NCBI GenBank assembly: GCA_948471335.1
Contig: CAOKRZ010000016.1
Location: 1-14,828, forward strand
Origin: an uncultured Christensenella sp.
GTDB taxonomy: Bacteria; Bacillota; Clostridia; Christensenellales; UBA1242
Direction: 5' to 3'
Length of the DNA: 14,828 nt
Position 1 is the stretch's first letter; every line of letters starts with the position of its first letter. A program made the translations under genes and the position numbers. Shown piece by piece: positions 1 through 5,110 of the stretch. Under the pieces are notes generated by a model. That model ran no database searches. It had not been told where the DNA came from and saw only the letters and a list, made by a program, of their open reading frames with translations.

Positions 1-525
1 GACTCTTATTTCTCCCTTAAAGTGCCTTGCGAAAGATTTTGTAAGTGAAATTATTCCAGCTTTTGTTGCAGAATAAATAACTCCATAAGGTTCTCCGATT
101 ATTCCATCAACAGATGTTAATGCCACAATGCTTCCTTTCTTTGCAGTTTCTTGAATTAAGCCGCCAAGGATTTCCAAACACCCATATGTTCCTTTAAGGT
201 TGACATCTATAGTTCTGTCAATATTTTTATCTGTCACCTTCCCAATTCCGCAAGGCAATGGCAATACTCCTGCATTGCAAACAAGATGGTCAAGCCTTCC
301 AAACTTATCGGTGATAAATTGTTTCATGGCCAAAATTTCATTCTTTTTTGATATATCACATTTGCAGAAAAACACATTTTCTGGCTTATCAAAATTTTCT
401 TTGATGAAAGATTCATTCACATCTTTGTAATCATTAATCACAACGATATTGTTTTTTGCAAGTTTCTTTGCTGTTTCCAGTCCAATTCCACTTGTAGACC
501 CAGTAACCAAACATATTTTTTTCAT
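1..525 (-). CDS. Short-chain dehydrogenase/reductase (SDR), 3' end cut by window
   Basis: NAD(P)-dependent oxidoreductase of the classical SDR family; the substrate cannot be told from sequence. I read 175 codons from an ATG at 525, open to the window edge. Visible motifs are the cofactor-binding TGSTSGIG (residues 8-15), an acidic residue after strand 2 (D32, which hints at NAD), CDIS (56-59), NAG (84-86), the structural Asn in DVNLKG (N109), the catalytic Ser in LTSVDG (S138) and the YSATK pair (Y151, K155), so the catalytic set is complete. Classical SDRs are about 250 residues, so about 70 are missing. The ribosome site AAAGGGGTG lies 5 nt before the ATG. It starts 18 nt after the exodeoxyribonuclease gene stops, so the two are probably co-transcribed. 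FabG-like or sugar/steroid dehydrogenase roles are all possible. Confidence 0.9.
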   Translation of the reverse strand, partial: MKKICLVTGSTSGIGLETAKKLAKNNIVVINDYKDVNESFIKENFDKPENVFFCKCDISKKNEILAMKQFITDKFGRLDHLVCNAGVLPLPCGIGKVTDKNIDRTIDVNLKGTYGCLEILGGLIQETAKKGSIVALTSVDGIIGEPYGVIYSATKAGIISLTKSFARHFKGEIRV

Positions 526-543
526 AATTCACCCCTTTATTAT

Positions 544-1344
544 TTATGCTTTTATTTCCATAACCACTGGCAAATGATCACTATAATCAAGGTCAAGAAT
601 ATCGCAGTCAACAATTTTATCTTTAAGACTATCACTTGCAAGAATGTAATCAATCCGATATTTCCAGCTGTTATAGCTTGTGTCTTGTCTTGAACGATAA
701 CTTCTCCAAGAATATTTGACTTCATTTGGATTTAGCTGTCTAAAGCAATCAATCAGCCCTACCGACAATAAATCCGTAAACGCCTGTCTTTCGATTGGCA
801 AGAACACTGATTTGGTTTTGCATTCTTTTGGATTGGTCAAATCGATCTCGTTGTGTGCGATGTTATAATCTCCAACACAGACCACATTGTATGACTTATT
901 AAGCTCAGCCAAAAATTTGTTTAGTGCTTCAAGATATTTCATTTTGAAATCCAGCCGGCTGTTTCCATTTGGTATGTATGCATTGACAACTGCCATGTCT
1001 CCTAAAAAGATTGTGGTTGTTCTTCCTTCATTATCTTTCCAAAGCTCACCCATGTCATACAGAACTCTATCGGGCTTAACCTTGCTCAACGTCAAAGTCC
1101 CAGCATAGCCAGGCACATTGCCACAATTGAAAATCGGAGTATAAGCTTTCAAAGGTTCAGCATCATTTTCAAAGTCAAACAAACTCATCTGTGACTTTTG
1201 AAAAAGAAGCTCCTTTGCCAAAGTTTCATTGCATCTCACTTCTTGGAAACAATAAACATCAGCATCAAAATCCTTAATCCATTCAGAAAGCCCAAGCTTA
1301 AGACTCGCCCTAATCCCATTTATGTTGTAAGTCACGATTTTCAT
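544..1344 (-). CDS. xth: Exodeoxyribonuclease III (AP endonuclease)
   Basis: Mg-dependent exonuclease and apurinic/apyrimidinic endonuclease of base-excision repair, of the endonuclease/exonuclease/phosphatase fold. The 266-residue length is normal for the ExoIII family (about 250-270). Catalytic motifs are all present: NINGIR with N7, QEVR with E35, NAYIPNG with Y123, GDYNIAH with D159 and N161, RIDYILAS with D232, and the terminal SDHLPV with D256 and H257. The GYAGTLTLSK segment at 79-88 matches the usual GYSGTA region. The start is fixed by the conserved N-terminal MKIVTYNINGIRAS. No Shine-Dalgarno sequence precedes this ATG, and a near-perfect -10 box sits only 6 nt upstream, so the mRNA may be leaderless. 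The SDR gene follows after 18 nt. The alternative symbol exoA is used in Bacilli. Confidence 0.95.
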   Translation of the reverse strand: MKIVTYNINGIRASLKLGLSEWIKDFDADVYCFQEVRCNETLAKELLFQKSQMSLFDFENDAEPLKAYTPIFNCGNVPGYAGTLTLSKVKPDRVLYDMGELWKDNEGRTTTIFLGDMAVVNAYIPNGNSRLDFKMKYLEALNKFLAELNKSYNVVCVGDYNIAHNEIDLTNPKECKTKSVFLPIERQAFTDLLSVGLIDCFRQLNPNEVKYSWRSYRSRQDTSYNSWKYRIDYILASDSLKDKIVDCDILDLDYSDHLPVVMEIKA

Positions 1345-1350
1345 AACTTA

Positions 1351-1359
1351 ATTATATCA
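1351..1359 (-). promoter_or_regulatory. Extended -10 promoter of the exodeoxyribonuclease gene
   Basis: On the minus strand the bases read TGATATAAT, a consensus TATAAT at 1356-1351 with the TGn extension at 1359-1357. The -35 region is poor (about TATGCA at a 17-nt spacer), as is usual with extended -10 promoters. A start 6-7 nt downstream falls at 1344-1345, on the A of the ATG. Promoter assignment is inferred from sequence only. Confidence 0.6.
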
Positions 1360-1390
1360 TAAACCATCTAAATTGCATAATCATTTGAAT

Positions 1391-1424
1391 AAAAAAAACA
1401 CTTCTGCCCCAAAAGGCAAAAGTG
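1391..1424 (-). terminator. Rho-independent terminator after the ADP-ribosylglycohydrolase gene
   Basis: On the minus strand CACTTTTGCC (1424-1415) pairs with GGCAGAAGTG (1408-1399): 10 bp with one G-T pair and a 6-nt loop. A run of eight T (1398-1391) follows. It separates the accessory pair upstream from the exodeoxyribonuclease/SDR unit downstream. Confidence 0.88.
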
Positions 1425-1447
1425 AAAAAAGTATTTAAATGATTTCA

Positions 1448-2422
1448 TCATTGCTTACATTTTGCAGTAAAGTTTAATATCAGTTTTTCTATCATTTCTT
1501 TTTTTACTATTTTCTTTCCCCACTCATCTGGCACATTATTGTAATAATATCCCGCAAGCGATCCCGTTATTGCGGCATTTGTATCTGTATCATTTCCTAC
1601 TAAAATAGCCTTCAAAATACAATCACGATAGGAATCCCCATTTATAAAACAATATAACGATGTTTCCAAAGTATTTACTACATAACCAGTTCCATTTAAA
1701 CTTTCATATGATTTTTCATAGAGCTTATTAGCTACGATGCTATCAAATTCTTGTAAATACTCATTGCCGCTGAAATGTTTTTTTATTTCTTCTTGCATGT
1801 TTCTATACGCCATCAATTTATCATTAGTTTCAATAAGCTGCCAAAAGTACTCTGCAAAAATACAACATGCAATTTTTGAGATGTCGTGTGCATGAGTAAT
1901 CGCACTACAATCCTGAATTACACTATATCTTTCTTTGCGGTCTCCATTCAAATAAAACACCAATGGCAATATTCTCATGAGAGAGCCATTTCCATTGCTA
2001 TTTATTCCGTTCTCTCCAGATTCTAAATAAGATATTCCTTTTCTTAATCGTCCAAGAGAAAAAAATGTACTTCTTCCTACTCCAAATGCTTTTCCGTTTG
2101 GCGTCATATACCCATTAAACAACCATTCAACTATTTTCTTTGAATATGCATCAAAGTCAATCCCTTTTTCGTTTATAGTTTCGATTAAACATAATGTCAT
2201 TGAACTATCATCTGACCAACTTCCCAATTGTTGTCCACTTCTGCCTGTTTCAATAAAGCCTTGAATATTCAACTCTTGAATTTTTTCTTTACTCATAAAT
2301 TCCACGGGTACACCTACTGCATCCCCCACAACGAATCCCATAATTGCATTGCAAATTCTCTCCAATTTTTCCTCCATAGTTAATTTTTTTATCATAATTA
2401 AAAACAAGTCAAATGCTGACAC
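1448..2422 (-). CDS. ADP-ribosylglycohydrolase (ARH/DraG family)
   Basis: Predicted dinuclear-metal hydrolase that removes ADP-ribose from proteins or small molecules (DraG, ARH1 and ARH3 relatives); the actual substrate is unknown. Family motifs, numbered from the outer start, are GDAVGVPVEF (33-42), the metal-binding SDDS (70-73), NGNGSLMR (143-150), THAH (176-179) and GNDTDTNAAITG (276-287), so the active site looks intact. Start choice is uncertain. The outermost GTG overlaps the upstream stop codon by one base (TAGTG). ATGs lie at 2395 and 2377, and a TTG at 2365 has the only good Shine-Dalgarno (GGAGG, 5 nt upstream); the family's conserved part starts just after it. The overlap with the upstream membrane protein gene implies one transcript and a shared function. 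Cytoplasmic, no signal peptide. Base composition is AT-rich, like its partner. Confidence 0.88.
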   Translation of the reverse strand: MSAFDLFLIMIKKLTMEEKLERICNAIMGFVVGDAVGVPVEFMSKEKIQELNIQGFIETGRSGQQLGSWSDDSSMTLCLIETINEKGIDFDAYSKKIVEWLFNGYMTPNGKAFGVGRSTFFSLGRLRKGISYLESGENGINSNGNGSLMRILPLVFYLNGDRKERYSVIQDCSAITHAHDISKIACCIFAEYFWQLIETNDKLMAYRNMQEEIKKHFSGNEYLQEFDSIVANKLYEKSYESLNGTGYVVNTLETSLYCFINGDSYRDCILKAILVGNDTDTNAAITGSLAGYYYNNVPDEWGKKIVKKEMIEKLILNFTAKCKQ

Positions 2423-3573
2423 TATTTAATATCTTTTTCTAATATATTTTTATATTTATAACTTTTTAATTCATATCTTACAAACCGACCTTTTGAATTA
2501 GATAAAAGTAACCTAAAAAAGGTGCATTTATCAACATCATAATAAGCATAAAACATGTTTGATATGAATTTTATGTATAAAACTTGTTTCTCTTCGTTGT
2601 AGTAAACCTTATCAACGTTTGAAGATTCAACATTTATCCATTCATTAACAATAGTTTTGTTATAAGCTTCCACGTTTTTATTACATTCTTTCAATTCTTG
2701 GCGTTTATTTACTATCTCATTCTCAAAGTATTTTGTGTTTGAATCCCAGATTAATTCAGCTATACCATATGCATCTATTACTTTGTAAGGCATTTGTAAA
2801 TAAAGTCCCATCCAATTATCATAACTATACTCTCCAAATTTCGTCAATATATATACATAGTCTATCTTATGATTTATTTTAGTTATTGATTCTCTCAAAT
2901 TTTGTATAGAATATCCGCTTATTGGGTTTTCATATGGGAATATTATCAAAGCAATATTATAATCTTTGTCGTTGCATGCTCTCAAAATCACCCCACCAAA
3001 TTTACGAATCCCTGTTGTGTAAACTTTAAATCCTAATCTCTTATAACATTCCAAAATGATTTCTTTAAGTTCCATGTATTGATGTTTTTTAATCGACTCT
3101 GCAATTTTTTTAATTATTGGTATCTTTACCATATCTACTTTTTCATTATAAATATCATTCAATTTGATAAACTTTTCCATTTTTTCGTTATAACATTTCA
3201 TCTGTTTATACTCATTCTTTTTGCTAGCAACATTCTTTTTATAGGCTCTTACTGAAAAATATCCCACAATACACAAAACAATTCCAATAGCCATAAGAAT
3301 AGATGCAACCACATAAGAATTATTTATATACCCACCTATTGAAGCGCAAATAATAAATGCACCAAAAAAGTACCATATGTAAACACTCATACTTGCTTTT
3401 TGATATTTTTCTTTAAATTCAAGCTCTCTATAATCAGCGTTCATTTTTTTATATACTTCTACAGCATCTTTATCATCTACACCAAAATCCGAAGGTTGAA
3501 CTTTATATTTGTTTAAGCCTGTTATTTTATCATTATAATCCGAATACTCAATCGAAAAAAAATCGCTTTTCAT
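2422..3573 (-). CDS. Two-helix membrane protein with degenerate Mrr-like domain and C-terminal KTSC domain
   Basis: I do not recognise this 383-residue protein as a named family, but parts can be read. Residues 1-62 are charged. Two hydrophobic helices lie at about 63-83 and 86-108, followed by a basic, coiled-coil-like stretch (110-165). Residues 165-276 follow the order of an Mrr-type restriction-endonuclease-like domain: a helix ending in LGFKVY, a GGVILRA strand where Mrr has GxD, IALIIFPYEN where Mrr has the QxK strand, then YVYILTKFGEYSYDNW and KVIDAYGIAEL. The catalytic D and QxK appear to be missing, so it is probably inactive or a sensor. Residues 315-375 (VESSNV, YIKF, YAYYDV, LLLSNSKGRFV) match the KTSC domain, known from lysyl-tRNA synthetase C-termini and small phage/bacterial proteins, with its central YxY at 342-344. 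The ribosome site AGGGG lies 5 nt before the ATG. It overlaps the ADP-ribosylglycohydrolase gene. Very AT-rich and lysine/isoleucine/tyrosine-rich, suggesting accessory origin. Confidence 0.75.
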   Translation of the reverse strand: MKSDFFSIEYSDYNDKITGLNKYKVQPSDFGVDDKDAVEVYKKMNADYRELEFKEKYQKASMSVYIWYFFGAFIICASIGGYINNSYVVASILMAIGIVLCIVGYFSVRAYKKNVASKKNEYKQMKCYNEKMEKFIKLNDIYNEKVDMVKIPIIKKIAESIKKHQYMELKEIILECYKRLGFKVYTTGIRKFGGVILRACNDKDYNIALIIFPYENPISGYSIQNLRESITKINHKIDYVYILTKFGEYSYDNWMGLYLQMPYKVIDAYGIAELIWDSNTKYFENEIVNKRQELKECNKNVEAYNKTIVNEWINVESSNVDKVYYNEEKQVLYIKFISNMFYAYYDVDKCTFFRLLLSNSKGRFVRYELKSYKYKNILEKDIK

Positions 3574-3674
3574 AATTTCCCCTATATTATATATACATTA
3601 TTTAATCTTATTTCCCTTTCTGAATTTAAATAATAATAAAAAAACTTGAAATTCGTACATGCGTTTTTTACTGC

Positions 3675-3697
3675 GTTTTTTGAACAATTCAAAAAAC
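3675..3697. repeat. AT-rich perfect inverted repeat in the gap upstream of the membrane protein gene
   Basis: GTTTTTTGAA (3675-3684) and TTCAAAAAAC (3688-3697) are perfect 10-bp inverted arms around a 3-nt loop. It lies in an otherwise featureless AT-rich stretch (3574-3704) between the Mrr-like/KTSC gene and the terminator next to it. Neither side has a convincing U tract, so I do not call it a terminator. It could be a regulator site or a chance hairpin. A TATAAT-like sequence at 3586-3591 is too close to the ribosome site to be a confident promoter. Confidence 0.4.
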
Positions 3698-3704
3698 ATT
3701 AAAT

Positions 3705-3730
3705 AAAAAAATGCAGACTTTCGTCTTCAT
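3705..3730 (-). terminator. Terminator directly after the tRNA-like element
   Basis: On the minus strand ATGAAGAC (3730-3723), a GAAA tetraloop and GTCTGCAT (3718-3711) form an 8-bp stem with one A-G mismatch, followed by at least six T (3710-3705). Only two bases separate it from the CCA end of the element upstream. That is the spacing expected behind a tRNA gene, and it suggests the element is transcribed on this strand. Confidence 0.8.
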
Positions 3731-3732
3731 TT

Positions 3733-3830
3733 TGGTGGCTCGCCAGGGATTCGTTATGAGCGCCAGCGAAAGGCCGAGCACGCACGCTCCCCTGACTTGC
3801 TCCGACCGGGACGTCCCGGGTTCGTTTGTT
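3733..3830 (-). other. GC-rich structured element with a tRNA-like 3' end (degenerate tRNA or candidate ncRNA)
   Basis: Read on the minus strand, its last 21 bases (3753-3733) are a T-arm 3' half, an acceptor strand and CCA. They match the 3' end of the neighbouring tRNA-Lys at 19 of 21 positions. The rest is not a tRNA: no matching acceptor 5' strand (GGCTCGC would be needed) and no anticodon arm can be found. Other structure is visible: a 14-bp palindrome CCGGGACGTCCCGG, a GAGC/GCTC hairpin, a GAGCG/CGCTC pair, and CAGGG far upstream that could pair with CCCTG of the T arm, as if a T loop carried an insert of about 40 nt. It is much more GC-rich than its surroundings and sits between two minus-strand terminators. 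Options are a tRNA broken by recombination, an attachment-site remnant, a tRNA-derived repeat, or a new structured RNA. Confidence 0.5.
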
Positions 3831-3836
3831 GAAAAC

Positions 3837-3860
3837 AAAAAACGTGCTTCAAAGCACGTT
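3837..3860 (-). terminator. Terminator of the tRNA array
   Basis: AACGTGCT (3860-3853) and AGCACGTT (3848-3841) form a perfect 8-bp stem with a 4-nt loop, followed by T-rich sequence (TTTT at 3840-3837, then GTTTTC). It lies about 37 nt after the CCA end of tRNA-Lys and closes the six-tRNA transcript. Confidence 0.88.
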
Positions 3861-3897
3861 TCAATCACGGGTGACTAAACCTCGTGAATTTAGAATC

Positions 3898-3973
3898 TGG
3901 TGGCTCACCCGGGATTCGAACCCGGGACCCCTTGATTAAAAGTCAAGTGCTCTACCGACTGAGCTAGTGAACC
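3898..3973 (-). tRNA. tRNA-Lys(UUU)
   Basis: Full cloverleaf: acceptor GGTTCAC/GTGAGCC (one G-T pair), D stem GCTC/GAGC, anticodon stem CTTGA/TCAAG with loop CTTTTAA giving anticodon TTT, T arm CCGGG-TTCGAAT-CCCGG, discriminator A and encoded CCA. It reads AAA/AAG lysine codons and is the last gene of the array. Its 3' end resembles the element at 3733-3753. Confidence 0.97.
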
Positions 3974-4219
3974 ATGCTTGCTGGGGAGGCACCAAACTCG
4001 TTTCACGCTGACACGATTTGCTTTGCAAATCTAACAGCTACTCGTTCGGTTCCTCGTCCCAATCTCCCTCCACTTAAGGATGCCTTACGGCATTATTTGA
4101 GAAGATTTCGGTTTTGTTTGTTCCCTTTATTCATGCTTGCCAACATAGCTTCGCACGAGAGTCGCGCAATTAGACTGGAGTAAAAGTAAAATAAATCATA
4201 TTTCACTTCCAACGCCCTT
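3974..4219. other. Spacer between tRNA-Lys and the downstream repeat of tRNA-Gln(UUG); no gene seen
   Basis: About 250 bp with no supportable coding region; open frames here run into tRNA genes and repeats. It holds a perfect 7-bp hairpin GATTTGC/GCAAATC at 4015-4031, a 5-bp hairpin ATGCC/GGCAT at 4080-4093, and a partial copy at 4149-4169 of the motif that begins the two long repeats further on. The array transcript must pass through this spacer unless tRNA-Lys has its own promoter, which I cannot identify. Possibly a remnant of lost tRNA genes or of more repeat copies. Confidence 0.5.
4149..4169. repeat. Short third copy of the tRNA-Gln spacer motif
   Basis: The 21-mer CTTCGCACnnGAGTCGCGCAA occurs here, at 4220-4240 and at 4488-4508, with only the two n positions varying. 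In the other two places it heads the long repeat; here the sequence after it is unrelated. It marks a repeat boundary or an independent small element. Confidence 0.7.
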
Positions 4220-4375
4220 CTTCGCACTAGAGTCGCGCAAAATGCTTTACGCATTTTCGTTTGGCGCGTTAACAGCAAAAACAAGTGCAATCGCGCTCTG
4301 CGTTTTGCCCTGGCAAAACCTAAGCCAAAACGCAGTTTTTGCTGTGGCTGGGGTGGCAGGATTTGAACCTACGCA
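4220..4375. repeat. Long structured repeat, copy A (after tRNA-Gln(UUG))
   Basis: A 156-bp segment repeated at 4488-4643 with about 7 substitutions and no gaps. It covers the 3' end of the tRNA-Gln gene and about 125 bp beyond it. Inside are nested inverted repeats: CAGCAAAAAC (4273-4282) with GTTTTTGCTG (4335-4344); CTGCGTTTT (4298-4306) with AAAACGCAG (4327-4335); GTTTTGCC (4302-4309) with GGCAAAAC (4312-4319); and AAAATGC (4239-4245) with GCATTTT (4251-4257). The 10-bp outer arm sits directly against the tRNA CCA. It has no coding potential that I trust. Confidence 0.9.
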
Positions 4376-4419
4376 TGCAAGAATCAAAATCTTGTGCCTT
4401 ACCGCTTGGCGACACCCAA
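4345..4419 (-). tRNA. tRNA-Gln(UUG), with an acceptor-stem mismatch
   Basis: Anticodon stem CAAGA/TCTTG with loop TTTTGAT gives anticodon TTG. The D arm GCC-AAGCGGTAA-GGC, T arm GTAGG-TTCAAAT-CCTGC, discriminator G and encoded CCA are all present. The acceptor 5' strand reads TTGGGTG against CACCCCA, leaving a T-C mismatch at position 2-71 that the sister gene (TGGGGTG) does not have. The base change lies just outside the repeated segment. The gene is probably functional, since UUG is the essential glutamine isoacceptor, but the mismatch is odd. Confidence 0.92.
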
Positions 4420-4487
4420 TTGTTATTTTGGGGAGGGTAACATCGTCACTTCCCGTTTTGCTTCCCCTATTGCCTTCGAAGAAATCA

Positions 4488-4643
4488 CTTCGCACGGGAG
4501 TCGCGCAAAATGCTTCACGCATTTTCGTTTGGCGCGTTAACAGCAAAAACAAGTGCAATCGCGCTCTGCGTTTTGCCTTGGCAAAACCTAAGCCTAAACG
4601 CAGTTTTTGCTGTGGCTGGGGTGGTAGGATTCGAACCTACGCA
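4488..4643. repeat. Long structured repeat, copy B (after tRNA-Gln(CUG))
   Basis: Second copy of the 156-bp segment at 4220-4375, about 95% identical, offset by exactly 268 bp. All inverted-repeat arms listed for copy A are kept, including the perfect pair GTTTTGCC/GGCAAAAC with loop TT in place of CT. Identity stops inside the tRNA genes at the variable loop, so the anticodon arms differ while the T arm, acceptor strand and downstream spacer match. Confidence 0.9.
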
Positions 4644-4688
4644 ATGTTGGAGTCAGAGTCCAATGCCTTACCGCTTGGCGACACCCCA
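4613..4688 (-). tRNA. tRNA-Gln(CUG)
   Basis: Acceptor TGGGGTG/CACCCCA, D arm GCC-AAGCGGTAA-GGC, anticodon stem TTGGA/TCCAA with loop CTCTGAC giving anticodon CTG, T arm GTAGG-TTCGAAT-CCTAC, discriminator G and encoded CCA. The variable region is 6 nt (CATTGC), one longer than in the UUG gene. It reads CAG codons and probably arose by duplication of a tRNA-Gln gene, as the shared D arm and 3' flank show. Confidence 0.94.
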
Positions 4689-4742
4689 TCAAATGTCTTA
4701 AACATGGGACACCGACACCGCTCTTTAAAAGAGCAAATTTTC

Positions 4743-4819
4743 TGGGGTGATCGAAGAGAATCGAACTCTTGACCTCCAGAGCCACAATCTGGCGTTCTGC
4801 CAACTGAACTACGACCACC
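4743..4819 (-). tRNA. tRNA-His(GUG)
   Basis: Anticodon stem CCAGA/TCTGG with loop TTGTGGC gives anticodon GTG. Acceptor GTGGTCG/CGATCAC, plus the histidine-specific extra G at -1 (4819) facing discriminator C, which HisRS recognises. T arm AAGAG-TTCGATT-CTCTT; CCA is encoded. Confidence 0.96.
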
Positions 4820-4833
4820 ATAGAATAAGGTTT

Positions 4834-4910
<77 letters not shown>

Positions 4911-4913
4911 CCA

Positions 4914-4987
4914 TGGAGCGGGTGAAGGGAATCGGACCCTCGCGACCAGCTTGGAAGGCTGGGGTTCTACCACTGAACTACACCCGC
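4914..4987 (-). tRNA. tRNA-Gly(UCC), first gene of the array
   Basis: Acceptor GCGGGTG/CACCCGC, D stem GTTC/GAAC with GG in the loop, anticodon stem CCAGC/GCTGG with loop CTTCCAA giving anticodon TCC, discriminator T and encoded CCA. The T loop reads TCCGATT, with C at position 55 where nearly all elongator tRNAs have U (the pseudouridine site). The stem is GAGGG/CCCTT with one G-T pair. Only 3 nt separate it from tRNA-Arg. The promoter is about 17 nt upstream. Confidence 0.95.
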
Positions 4988-5003
4988 ACATGTTGACTAT
5001 GAA

Positions 5004-5032
5004 AGTTTATCATAGCCAACGCCAAATGTCAA
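5004..5032 (-). promoter_or_regulatory. Promoter of the six-tRNA array
   Basis: On the minus strand TTGACA (5032-5027), a 17-nt spacer ending in TGA, and TAAACT (5009-5004) form a near-consensus sigma-A promoter with an extended -10. The predicted start is about 10 nt before tRNA-Gly. No clear terminator separates it from dnaE, so some read-through from dnaE is possible. Confidence 0.85.
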
Positions 5033-5110
5033 GAAAATATGAAGAAATTTCATAAAAATTATTAATTTCTGAGATAGAGCTTGCTTTATTATAGATTTTT
5101 AGCCGAATAT

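Noticed and set aside
3974..4183. A short plus-strand coding region beside tRNA-Lys
   Set aside because: No ribosome site, no recognisable protein, and it crosses hairpins and the short repeat copy.
4149..4643. A CRISPR array, because of the repeated CTTCGCAC motif
   Set aside because: There are only three copies at unequal spacing, two of them part of a much longer repeat including tRNA sequence, and no cas genes.
4242..4772. A 176-codon plus-strand open frame, and minus-strand frames at 4093-4290 and 4247-4558 that share a repeated N-terminus
   Set aside because: They run through tRNA genes and the structured repeats. The shared start comes from the repeat, and the frames have no ribosome site or family similarity.
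5033..5110. A terminator after dnaE
   Set aside because: There is a weak AT-rich inverted repeat (GAAATT with AAATTTC) but no stable stem followed by a U tract.
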